From: UBA5336 sp964492485
Lineage (GTDB): Bacteria > Pseudomonadota > Alphaproteobacteria > Caulobacterales > Hyphomonadaceae
Length of the DNA: 32,574 nucleotides
Assembly (NCBI GenBank): GCA_964492485.1
Contig: CAZBKM010000024.1
Location: 1 to 32,574 of the forward strand
Direction of reading: 5' to 3'
Numbering within the stretch: position 1 is the stretch's first letter; each line of letters begins with the position of its first letter. A model generated the notes under the pieces. That model saw only the letters and a program-made list of their open reading frames with translations, had not been told where the DNA came from and did no database searches. Of the stretch, positions 25,124-32,574 are shown in pieces. Made by a program: the position numbers and the translations under genes.

Positions 25124-26824
25124 ATGGAAGCGCGGAACAAAAAGATCGAAGACTGGTTTGCAATGATCAAGCAGGGGCAGATCGTCCTGCCGCGCTTTCA
25201 ACGTCATGAGGCATGGAAGCCCGCCCAGGTCGTCGGTCTGTTGGAAAACATCTTTCGCGATCCGCCTTTGCCCATCGGCGCGCTTTTGACGCTTGAGGTG
25301 GGAGACAAGGAGCTTTTCCATTCTCGACCGATTGTTGGCGCCCCGGTTCCTGAGGGCCGCCCATCCATGCACCTTCTCGACGGTCAGCAGCGACTGACAG
25401 CACTCTGGCGGAGCCTGACGGGCGACTATTCCAATCTCGACATTTCTGTCTCCATCGAGCGATCCGAGACCGACGCGGAATCAGATGAGGCGGAGAATGC
25501 CGACACTCCCGCCGTTGAGGCCGTGAAGCGATGGGAGAGAAAGGGCGTCATGCAGCCTGTCTGGGCGAACAGTGCGGTTGAAGCCCTGAGGCGAGGCCTG
25601 GTCCCCGTCACCGTATTTCGTCCAGGCTCGGAAGGGGAAGCCAACCTCGAAAAATGGGAATCGGCCGTGGAAGAGAGCGGCCTGCTGACCCGACAGATGA
25701 CGCGCCGAATTGAAACCCTTCGACAGCGTGTGGCAAAGTACGACATCCCCTTTTTGTCGCTGGATGTGAACACCGGTCGTGAGACGGCGCTCGATGTCTT
25801 CATCAGAATGAATACGTCTGCCTCACCGCTCAAGGATTTCGACATCGTGGTCGCGCAGCTCGAAAGCGCTATCGGCGAGTCGCTCCACGATATGGTCGAA
25901 GACCTCATCGATGACGTTCCCGCCGCGCGCGAGTATGGCAAAGTCGAGGACATCATCCTCTCGGTGGCCGCCCTGCTGATGGAACGCCCGCCAATCAAGA
26001 AGACCTATCTCGACACGTCTTTCGGCGAGGCGTTCGGCGGCGTCTGGAACAGGCTGAAGCATGGCTTCAGACACGGCATCACCTTTCTCAGGTCCGAAGC
26101 GATCCTGAATGAGAAATGCGTGCCAAGCGATGTCGCGGTGTATCTGACATGTGCTCTCTGGGCAGACGTTCCCGAGCATGCATTCGACGCAGGCGGCAAT
26201 GCGCGGACCCTGATCCGAAAAGCGCTTTGGCGATCATGTTACACCGAGCGCTATGGAAAGACGTCTGCCACTCGCTCCTTTGCAGACTATAAAGTGTTGA
26301 AACGAATGATTGCCGGAGAAAAGGGCGAGGCTTGCGAGCTGTTCGATGAACAATACTATCCGCTCCCTGACGCAGAGCAAATGGTGCTCGCCGGATGGCC
26401 GGGGCGGAAAGATAGGCTCCCCCGCGCCATTCTTGCGAGTGGACTGCGCCGTGGCGGCTTCGATTTTGCCGATGGCGCTCCGATCTCGGCAGACAACATT
26501 CGCAGCCGCGAGTATCACCATCTCTATCCTGTTGGCGCTCTTGGTGGGGATCGCGGCGACGAGCGTGTGAATCGAGCCCTGAACTGTGCCCTGATAACCT
26601 GGACAACCAATCGCCGTGTGGGTGCGAAAACACCTGCCGAGTATATCCGCGCCAGGGCGGAAGCAGCCGAATTAGGCGAGGGCACAGTCAAACAGCGCCT
26701 CGAAAGTCACGGTGTGCCGTACGACGCCCTGATCGCCGGCGACTATGATCAGTTCCTGAAACAGCGAGCTGAACTCATAGCGCAAGATATGAGAGTTCTC
26801 TGCGAAGGCGGCGTCCCATCATGA
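25124..26824 (+). CDS. DUF262-HNH protein (GmrSD/SspE-like)
   Basis: A 566-residue protein with an N-terminal DUF262 (ParB-like NTPase) domain and a C-terminal HNH-type nuclease domain. The DUF262 part shows VLPRFQRHEAW (about residues 21-31) and the diagnostic HLLDGQQRLTALW (DGQQR at 86-90). The C-terminal part has REYHHLYP (His465-His466) followed by ALNCALITWTTNRRVGAKTP with Asn487 and Asn496, matching the DUF1524-like H-N-N pattern. GmrSD and SspE proteins with this layout attack modified phage DNA or sense DNA modification. The ATG at 25124 has TAGGGGAAGAC upstream. The stop overlaps the helicase start (ATGA), so the two are coupled. Confidence 0.87.
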   Translation: MEARNKKIEDWFAMIKQGQIVLPRFQRHEAWKPAQVVGLLENIFRDPPLPIGALLTLEVGDKELFHSRPIVGAPVPEGRPSMHLLDGQQRLTALWRSLTGDYSNLDISVSIERSETDAESDEAENADTPAVEAVKRWERKGVMQPVWANSAVEALRRGLVPVTVFRPGSEGEANLEKWESAVEESGLLTRQMTRRIETLRQRVAKYDIPFLSLDVNTGRETALDVFIRMNTSASPLKDFDIVVAQLESAIGESLHDMVEDLIDDVPAAREYGKVEDIILSVAALLMERPPIKKTYLDTSFGEAFGGVWNRLKHGFRHGITFLRSEAILNEKCVPSDVAVYLTCALWADVPEHAFDAGGNARTLIRKALWRSCYTERYGKTSATRSFADYKVLKRMIAGEKGEACELFDEQYYPLPDAEQMVLAGWPGRKDRLPRAILASGLRRGGFDFADGAPISADNIRSREYHHLYPVGALGGDRGDERVNRALNCALITWTTNRRVGAKTPAEYIRARAEAAELGEGTVKQRLESHGVPYDALIAGDYDQFLKQRAELIAQDMRVLCEGGVPS

Positions 26825-28908
26825 CGGCACCCAGAAATGTCCCCTCCGTTTCGGTGACCTACAAGCGCACTGGCGCGACGCAGAAATCAAACGAGCTGGG
26901 CATGCGCCCGATGCAGGAGCGCGCTTATGAGCGGCGCGGCGAGCAGTACTTGCTGATCAAGTCGCCGCCGGCGTCAGGCAAGAGCCGGGCGCTGATGTTT
27001 ATCGCTCTCGATAAGCTCCGCAATCAGGGCTTGAAGCAGGCGATTATCGTGGTGCCGGAGCGATCCATTGGCGCGAGTTTCAGCAACGAACCGCTGACCA
27101 AATGGGGTTTCTGGGCGGATTGGGAGGTCAAGCCGCAATGGAACCTCTGCAATGCGCCGGGCGCAGATGAAGTTCGCGTTGCCAAATCCAAGGTCAAGGC
27201 GGTCGGCGAGTTCCTGGCGTCAGGTGACAAGGTGCTCGTCTGCACGCACGCCACCTTTCGTTTTGCAGTTGAAGCGCTCGGCATCGAAGCGTTCGACAAT
27301 CGCCTCATCGCCGTCGATGAATTCCACCATGTCTCAGCTGACGATGACAATGTGCTGGGCTCGCAGCTCAAGGCGTTCATTGCTCGCGACAGGGTGCACC
27401 TCGTCGCCATGACCGGTTCCTATTTCCGCGGCGATGCGGCGCCCGTGCTGATGCCGGAAGACGAAGCGCGCTTTGCGACGGTGACCTACACCTATTACGA
27501 ACAGCTCAATGGCTATGAGCACCTAAAGGCGCTCGATATCGGCTATTTCTTCTACAACGGCCCATATGTGGACGATATTGCTGCGGTTCTCGATCCCGAT
27601 CAGAAGACGATCGTCCACATCCCGAATGTGAACTCGCGCGAAAGCACCCAGCGCGGGAAGACCACTGAGGTGGCCGAGATCATGGACGCCCTGGGCGAGT
27701 GGGAAGGCCCGGATGATGCGACAGGCTTCCAGCTGGTTCGCCGTCCGAACGGGCGCGTGCTGAAGATCGCCGACTTGGTGGACGACGGGCCTGAGCGACA
27801 CTCAAAAGTCGTGGCAGCTCTGAAGGATCCCGCGCATAAGAACGACCGCGACCATGTGGACATCATCATTGCCCTTGGTATGGCGAAGGAAGGCTTTGAC
27901 TGGATCTGGTGCGAACATGCCCTGACGGTGGGCTATCGCTCCAGCCTTACGGAGATCATTCAGATCATCGGTCGGGCGACACGCGATGCGCCGGGCAAGG
28001 AACGCGCACGATTCACCAATCTGATCGCTGAACCGGATGCCTCGGAAGACAAAGTCACGGAAGCCGTCAACGACACGCTGAAAGCGATCGCCGCGAGCTT
28101 GCTTATGGAGCAGGTGCTAGCCCCGAAATTCAATTTCGTGCCGAAAGGCACCGGCGAGGTGGCAGATTTCGACTATGGTGAGGGAGGCTACAAGAAGGAT
28201 CGCACCAATGTCGGGTTCAGCGAGGATCGTGGCGAATTTCAGATTGAGATCAAGGGGCTGGTCCAGCCAGAGTCAGACGAAGCGACCCGGATTTGCGAGC
28301 AGGACCTGAACGAGGTTATCACAGCGTTCGTTCAGGACAGGGTTGTTTTGGAGCGCGGCCTCCTAGATGGCGACCACGTCGATGGCGAAACGCCCGCGGA
28401 AGAGCTCAACCAAGCGCGCATGGGCAAGATTGTCCGTGAGAAGTATCCTGAGCTTTCCGAGCAGGATCAGGAGGCGATCCGACAGCGGGCGGTCGCTGCG
28501 CTGGTCTTGACCCAGGAAGCGAGCCGGGCTTCTGCGGAAAGCGCCTCGGAAAGCGGATCGACCGAGAAGGCCAACACGGCTCTGATTGACGGTGTACGCC
28601 GATACGCCATTGAGGTTACTGATCTCGACATCGATCTAATCGACCGGATCAACCCCTTTGGTGCCGCCTATGCAATCATGGCAAAAGCCATGAGTGAAGA
28701 CAGCTTGAAACAAGTGGCCGCTGTCATCGCCGGAAAGAAAATCGCCCTCACAGAGGATGAGGCCATGATGTTGGCTGAGCGCGCCAGGACCTTCAAGCAG
28801 GAGCGTGGAAGGCTCCCGTCGCTTACGTCTGCCGATGCCTGGGAACGGCGCATGGCCGAAGGCATCGAGTATCTGAAGCGGAAGGTGAAAGCGGAACGAG
28901 ATGGCTGA
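26821..28908 (+). CDS. DEAD/DEAH-type SF2 helicase
   Basis: Superfamily 2 helicase or translocase of 695 residues. Motif I is SPPASGKSRAL (about 48-58). Motif II is VDEFHH (DEFHH at 166-170), a variant of DEAD/DEAH that resembles the restriction-type helicases. Motif III is VAMTGSYFR. In the second lobe, KEGFDWIWC and motif VI QIIGRATRD (from 381) are clear. The last ~270 residues are unassigned, acidic and helical. It starts inside the DUF262 stop and ends over the nuclease start (8 bases), so the three proteins are made together, as expected for subunits of one machine that moves along DNA before cleavage. Confidence 0.9.
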   Translation: MTAPRNVPSVSVTYKRTGATQKSNELGMRPMQERAYERRGEQYLLIKSPPASGKSRALMFIALDKLRNQGLKQAIIVVPERSIGASFSNEPLTKWGFWADWEVKPQWNLCNAPGADEVRVAKSKVKAVGEFLASGDKVLVCTHATFRFAVEALGIEAFDNRLIAVDEFHHVSADDDNVLGSQLKAFIARDRVHLVAMTGSYFRGDAAPVLMPEDEARFATVTYTYYEQLNGYEHLKALDIGYFFYNGPYVDDIAAVLDPDQKTIVHIPNVNSRESTQRGKTTEVAEIMDALGEWEGPDDATGFQLVRRPNGRVLKIADLVDDGPERHSKVVAALKDPAHKNDRDHVDIIIALGMAKEGFDWIWCEHALTVGYRSSLTEIIQIIGRATRDAPGKERARFTNLIAEPDASEDKVTEAVNDTLKAIAASLLMEQVLAPKFNFVPKGTGEVADFDYGEGGYKKDRTNVGFSEDRGEFQIEIKGLVQPESDEATRICEQDLNEVITAFVQDRVVLERGLLDGDHVDGETPAEELNQARMGKIVREKYPELSEQDQEAIRQRAVAALVLTQEASRASAESASESGSTEKANTALIDGVRRYAIEVTDLDIDLIDRINPFGAAYAIMAKAMSEDSLKQVAAVIAGKKIALTEDEAMMLAERARTFKQERGRLPSLTSADAWERRMAEGIEYLKRKVKAERDG

Positions 28909-30076
28909 AAAGTCTGCTGCAGAACTGCTTGAAGAACTCGGCGTTGCGTTGGAAGAATCCAAAACGCAAAGCCGATCACCGCGGGATGAGCGGATCATTG
29001 CCGGATTTGAGGACATCCAAAGATTCGTAGCCGAACATGAACGCGCGCCCCAACACGGTGAGGACCAAGATATTTTCGAGCGTATTTATGCCGTAAGGCT
29101 GGACCGGCTGAAAAGCTTGCCAGATGCGGTCGAGCTTCTGAGTCCTATGGATCACCAGGGCCTTTTGAACACGCCTTCGGAGACCCCAAGCGACGTTCCG
29201 AAGGACCCCGCCGCCCTGCTTTCTGAACTGGGCATCGACCCTGACGCCGACACCGGTGTGACAGAACTCAAGCATGTGAGACCAGTCGCCGAGCGCCGAG
29301 CCGCCGAGGAAATCGCCAATCGAACCCGCTGTGCGGACTTCGACCAGTTCAAAGCCCTTTTCGACAAGGTCCAGACTGAACTGAGCGACGGCATTCGGGA
29401 AACCCGCCCATTCGAATTGAAAGCGGAGATTGATGCTGGGAGGTTTTTCATCGTAGGCGGACAAGTCGCCTACGTCGCCGAAAAGGGCGATGAGTTCACC
29501 CAGGAGTATGGCGACCGCGATGCTCGGCTGCGGGTCATCTACGACAATGGAACAGAGAGCAACGTTTTGATGCGGTCCCTACAGAGGGCGCTGAACAAGG
29601 ATGAAGCAGGTCGCCGGATTACCGAGCCAAGCGCTGGCCCGCTGTTTACCGACACTTCGGACGAAGGCGATATTGAAAGCGGGACGATTTACGTTCTTAG
29701 AAGCCTATCTGATGATCCGAGGGTCGCCCAGAACCGTGATCTCATTCACAAGATCGGTGTCACCGGCGGCGATGTGACAACACGTATCGCAAATGCTCGA
29801 AACGAGCCCACCTACTTGCTTGCCGATGTCGAAGTCGCCTCCGAGTACCGCCTTCACAATATCAACCGACAAAAGCTCGAGGCCTTGCTTCACCGCTTTC
29901 TGTCAGCCGCTCGACTCCAATTGGAGTTCAAGGACAGATTTGGAAAACCCGTTCAACCGCGTGAATGGTTTTTGGTGCCGATCCACGTGATTGACCAAAT
30001 CGTAGCGGCCGTCCGAGATGGTTCCATCTCACGGCTGCGCTACGATCCTGAGACGGCGTCATTGGTCGATCAGTAG
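28901..30076 (+). CDS. GIY-YIG nuclease (T5orf172-like) with large N-terminal region
   Basis: A 391-residue protein whose C-terminal part is a GIY-YIG/T5orf172-like nuclease domain. The GIY-equivalent strand is SGTIYVLRSL (from about 260), the second strand is HKIGVTGGDVTTRIANARN (from 283, YIG-like with Arg), and the catalytic Glu is in RQKLEALLHRF (Glu327). The first ~250 residues are a predicted helical region without known domain; the part DERIIAGFEDIQRFVAEHE recurs, as I recall it, in partners of such helicases. It overlaps the helicase stop by eight bases and ends the operon. It is the best candidate for the DNA-cutting subunit. Confidence 0.87.
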   Translation: MAEKSAAELLEELGVALEESKTQSRSPRDERIIAGFEDIQRFVAEHERAPQHGEDQDIFERIYAVRLDRLKSLPDAVELLSPMDHQGLLNTPSETPSDVPKDPAALLSELGIDPDADTGVTELKHVRPVAERRAAEEIANRTRCADFDQFKALFDKVQTELSDGIRETRPFELKAEIDAGRFFIVGGQVAYVAEKGDEFTQEYGDRDARLRVIYDNGTESNVLMRSLQRALNKDEAGRRITEPSAGPLFTDTSDEGDIESGTIYVLRSLSDDPRVAQNRDLIHKIGVTGGDVTTRIANARNEPTYLLADVEVASEYRLHNINRQKLEALLHRFLSAARLQLEFKDRFGKPVQPREWFLVPIHVIDQIVAAVRDGSISRLRYDPETASLVDQ

Positions 30077-30090
30077 CAAGTTGGGCGTCA

Positions 30091-30118
30091 TATACCACAA
30101 TCTATATTTCGTGGTATA
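30091..30118. promoter_or_regulatory. Palindromic operator before the nucleotidyltransferase-fold gene
   Basis: A perfect 8-base inverted repeat, TATACCAC (30091-30098) and GTGGTATA (30111-30118), with an AT-rich 12-base spacer, ends 7 bases before the ATG. This spacing leaves no room for a normal ribosome binding site, which suggests a leaderless or tightly repressed transcript. The layout is like toxin-antitoxin or autoregulated operators. Confidence 0.6.
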
Positions 30119-30125
30119 AGAACCC

Positions 30126-31142
30126 ATGGAATCATTGCCGCTCACACTCCAGACAGTCTACCAGGACCTGCTCCAAGCGCATCTGGATCGGCCGATTGCG
30201 GATATGGCGGGGGTGCCGCATTTGCGGGAAGTGGGTGGGAAAAAGTGGTGGTATGTCACCGTGCGTGGGCCGGGCGGTGCGCATCAGCAGCGTTTCATCG
30301 GGCCTGACACGGAGGAGGTGCGCGAGCGGATCGCGCGGTGGAAATCCGTCGCAGAGGATGAGCGGGCATTCCGGCGAAATGCCTCCGAGAAGGCCAGCGC
30401 GCTACGCGCAGCGCGTTTGCCAGCGCTCGACATGCAGACCGGCAAGACGCTACGGGCGCTGGCCCAGGCCGGCACGTTCCGGCTTGGCGGCGTGCTCGTC
30501 GGCACGCATGCCTTCCGGCTCTATGATTTCGAACTCGGCCTGCGGCTCTCGGCCGGCGCAGTGGCGATCACGGCGGATGTGGATGTGGCGTCGTTTTCGC
30601 GCCTGTCTCTGGCGATCGAGGATCACTCCGACCCGGACCTGCCGAAGGTGCTCGACGCTCTGGGCATGACGCCGATCGAAAGCCTTCACCGGGGCAAGCC
30701 CGTTCGATGGCGCTTGCCCGGATCGGATTTCGTGGTGGACTTCCTGACTCCGTCTTTTGAGGAGAACCAGTCGCCCCAGAAACTGGAAGCCCTGGGCGTC
30801 TGGGCTCAGGGGCTGCACTTCCTCAACTTCCTGATTCGCGATCCCATTCCGGCTGTGGCGCTCTACCGGGAAGGGGTGCTTGTGCAGATCCCCGCACCGG
30901 AGCGCTATGCGATCCACAAGCTGATCATTTCGAGCCGCCGGGTCGGGCATGGTCGCGCCAAGGCGACGAAGGATCTGGCGCAAGCCGCTCTGTTGATCGA
31001 GGCGCTCACGGAGCAGCGCCCGGAGGAGCTTCGCTCCGCCTACGAGGAGGCGCTGGATACAGGCAAGGCTTGGCGAGACGCTTTGGAAAAGGCCCGCGCG
31101 CGTGACGAAAAAGTGGCCGCGCTCCTGAACCGTCTGGACTGA
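30126..31142 (+). CDS. GSU2403-family nucleotidyltransferase-fold protein
   Basis: A 338-residue protein that fits the GSU2403 (NTP_transf_8-like) family. The N-terminal segment LREVGGKKWWYVTVRGPGGA, then QQRFIGPDTEEVRER, is typical, followed by GVLVGTHAFRLYDFELGLRL and AVAITADVDVASFSRLSLAI. The latter has the acidic residues (TADVDVA) expected in a nucleotidyltransferase active site, and the downstream part VVDFLTPSFEENQSP fits too. Related folds include AbiEii/MNT toxins, so it could be a toxin-type element. No antitoxin gene is obvious beside it. It has its own palindromic promoter and is separate from the upstream operon. Confidence 0.75.
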   Translation: MESLPLTLQTVYQDLLQAHLDRPIADMAGVPHLREVGGKKWWYVTVRGPGGAHQQRFIGPDTEEVRERIARWKSVAEDERAFRRNASEKASALRAARLPALDMQTGKTLRALAQAGTFRLGGVLVGTHAFRLYDFELGLRLSAGAVAITADVDVASFSRLSLAIEDHSDPDLPKVLDALGMTPIESLHRGKPVRWRLPGSDFVVDFLTPSFEENQSPQKLEALGVWAQGLHFLNFLIRDPIPAVALYREGVLVQIPAPERYAIHKLIISSRRVGHGRAKATKDLAQAALLIEALTEQRPEELRSAYEEALDTGKAWRDALEKARARDEKVAALLNRLD

Positions 31143-31231
31143 GGCGGGTCTCTTGAGGGATAGGGGCGGAAAGACAGGGCGCGTAAAGATGGGCGGGCAA
31201 AGTCTGTGCAGGCATTCTCTGATTTGCATTC

Positions 31232-31343
31232 ACACCTGATGCTAGGTGTCTAGCGGATAAAAACGCACATGATTTCATGGGTTTGGGTTTGCTGGCATTT
31301 GCTGGCGCGTGTGCTGGGGATTGCTGGCGATTCAATGAAATCA
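31232..31343. repeat. Palindrome and phased TGCTGG repeats between convergent genes
   Basis: The 220-base gap between two convergent genes contains a perfect palindrome ACACCT (31232-31237) with AGGTGT (31244-31249). A perfect 9-base inverted repeat TGATTTCAT (31270-31278) and ATGAAATCA (31335-31343) encloses four TGCTGG copies starting at 31290, 31300, 31312 and 31322, i.e. spaced about one helical turn apart. The layout fits a protein-binding site such as a partition, transfer or attachment sequence; a terminator role is possible too. No gene is seen here. Confidence 0.5.
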
Positions 31344-31362
31344 ATGCATTGGCCGGTCGGGC

Positions 31363-32574
31363 CTACATGCCCATTTCCATGTCGCGGTCGAGGCTGGCAT
31401 CATCCGCGATGTCCATGTCATGGTCGCTCGCGTCGGCTTCAGGGCTGTCGAGGCTGGCACTGTCGGTGTCCTTTGCCACGTCATGGGCTGTGAACTGGAC
31501 CCCGCTCTGGTGCTCCAGCGTGTCCTTCAGGGCGGCCGCATCTTCGGTCACGATGGTGACCCCGTCCCGGGCGCGCGACAGGGCGACATAGAAAGCCTTT
31601 TCCGTCGTCATCTGGGGATTGCCGGCATCCATGACAGCGATGATGTGGTCCACGGTCTGGCCCTGCATGGCGTGGAGCGTGTGGGTCCAGCCATGGTCGA
31701 TGTGGCGAAGCGCCGGGTCGTTTCGGGCGACCTTGAACCGCTCGCCTTCGGCATTTTCAAAGGTGATCATGTTCCGGCCGATCTGGTCGACCGCGGCGGT
31801 TTCGGCGTTGAGGAAACGCTTGCCGGGATCATTGCGGGTCCAACGCACCTGGTCGCCTTCCGCGATCTCCAGCTGTTTCGACTGGAAGACTTCGAGGCCC
31901 CGTCCCGTTCCCTCCGACGGGTTCCAGTCCGTGACAGATTTTCCGTCGAAAAGGGAAACAATGCCCCTTTCGGTGTCGGTGTCGATGACCGAGCGCGACC
32001 CGCCGCGGGGGATGCCGAGGTCCTCGTTTCCGGCGTTGAAGATGACGGTCTGACCCGCCTGGAAGGCGTCGGCGCTGCGCATCTGCGCTTGCGTCAGGCG
32101 CGCGGAGACCAGCGTGTCGATGACCGTGGAGCGGTGGCCGATGACGCCTTCAGCCTTCAGGGTGTCGCGCAGGTAGGCGGTGACCTCCCGGCGCATGGCG
32201 TGGGTCTGGGCGACGATGGCGGTGCGCGAGCGGCCGAAATCCGAGCGTGCGAGCCAGGCCCCGGCGGCGACGGCGGCGCGGTCCTGCGGGGGCGTCTCCA
32301 TGATGGAACTGCGCACCTTCTCGAATGCCTTGCCCACTTCGCGTGCCGCAACGGCGTTCACCGCATCGAGCTGGTCACCGCCCCGCTGGCGGCGGTTCTC
32401 CGACATGACGGCCGTGCCCATGCCGGCTTTCTGGAGCTGATCAAACGGCGTGCCCGCCTCGACCGCATCGAACTGCTTCACGTCACCGACAAGGGCGAGG
32501 CGCGCGACGCCCGCGGCATTGGCGAGCTCGACCAGCGCCTTCATCTGCCGGGTCGAGACCATGCTCGCCTCGTC
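31363..32574 (-). CDS. MobF-type relaxase-helicase (TrwC/TraI-like), C-terminal part
   Basis: The visible ~404 residues (start lies beyond the window) are the C-terminal part of a conjugative relaxase-helicase. At the window edge the frame opens with the Walker B segment DEASMVSTRQMKALVELA, then LALVGDVKQFDAVEAG (motif III). It ends the helicase with HTLHAMQGQTVDHIIAVMDA and AFYVALSRARDGVTIV (motifs V and VI of SF1). A disordered acidic tail follows (about 45 residues, many Asp and Met). The N-terminal relaxase domain must lie to the right. Its presence shows that the island has, or had, a conjugation module. Confidence 0.87.
   Translation of the reverse strand, partial: DEASMVSTRQMKALVELANAAGVARLALVGDVKQFDAVEAGTPFDQLQKAGMGTAVMSENRRQRGGDQLDAVNAVAAREVGKAFEKVRSSIMETPPQDRAAVAAGAWLARSDFGRSRTAIVAQTHAMRREVTAYLRDTLKAEGVIGHRSTVIDTLVSARLTQAQMRSADAFQAGQTVIFNAGNEDLGIPRGGSRSVIDTDTERGIVSLFDGKSVTDWNPSEGTGRGLEVFQSKQLEIAEGDQVRWTRNDPGKRFLNAETAAVDQIGRNMITFENAEGERFKVARNDPALRHIDHGWTHTLHAMQGQTVDHIIAVMDAGNPQMTTEKAFYVALSRARDGVTIVTEDAAALKDTLEHQSGVQFTAHDVAKDTDSASLDSPEADASDHDMDIADDASLDRDMEMGM

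Noticed and set aside
20325..30076. BREX, DISARM or classical type I restriction locus
   Set aside because: No PglZ, BrxL, DrmA/B or specificity subunit is present, and the methyltransferase has MmeI-like rather than PglX or HsdM layout as far as I can read.
31269..31493. 74-codon frame in the repeat region before the relaxase gene
   Set aside because: It is made by the TGCTGG repeats and the antisense of the relaxase tail, with no ribosome binding site.
1..32574. CRISPR array or insertion sequence
   Set aside because: I saw no regularly spaced 25-40 base repeats with unique spacers and no transposase gene with terminal inverted repeats.

Overview
The window looks like the chromosome of a GC-rich alphaproteobacterium. 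The gene set and order (pspABC, ftsK-lolA-exonuclease III, DUF971-Trm112-LON-thioredoxin/TPR) suggest the Caulobacterales/Maricaulales side of the class. That placement rests on recognised proteins and codon composition, not on a database search.

Positions 1-20086 are ordinary backbone. They hold a phage-shock operon (pspA, a 51-aa membrane protein, pspB, pspC, then a 62-aa ORF), the tRNA-modification enzyme MnmC, and a photolyase/cryptochrome-like flavoprotein with unusual domain order. Next come a small GNAT protein, a YcgN-type Cys-cluster protein, an alpha/beta hydrolase, a hotdog thioesterase and a CPBP protease. A leftward block ftsK, lolA, exonuclease III follows, then an ammonium transporter with a strong terminator, and a UbiH-type hydroxylase. 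A second leftward block holds DUF971, Trm112, a LON-domain protein, YbbN/CnoX-like thioredoxin and a ProX-type deacylase. The backbone closes with a DUF6065-like protein, a small secreted acidic protein and tRNA-Gly(GCC).

Immediately after the tRNA the character changes: lower GC, mixed codon use and gene families of mobile DNA. From about 20087 to the end of the window lies what appears to be an integrated element carrying a defence-type cluster. It contains an MmeI-like N6-adenine methyltransferase, an 84-aa Ser/Ala/Lys protein made of two near-identical repeats, an AlbA_2/HATPase protein, a DUF262-HNH (GmrSD/SspE-like) protein, an SF2 helicase and a GIY-YIG (T5orf172-like) nuclease. The DUF262, helicase and GIY-YIG genes overlap end to start and must be one transcript. 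A GSU2403-type nucleotidyltransferase-fold gene with a palindromic operator follows. The window ends inside a MobF (TrwC/TraI-like) relaxase-helicase, which points to a conjugative or mobilisable element.

The likely logic of the island is that the methyltransferase marks host DNA while helicase, GIY-YIG nuclease and DUF262-HNH act on invading DNA. No convincing nuclease site is visible in the methyltransferase itself. The target-recognition part of the methyltransferase has clearly lower GC than the rest of the gene, as expected if specificity had been exchanged by recombination. I do not recognise the whole assembly as a named system; no PglZ, BrxL, DrmA/B or HsdS-type gene is present.
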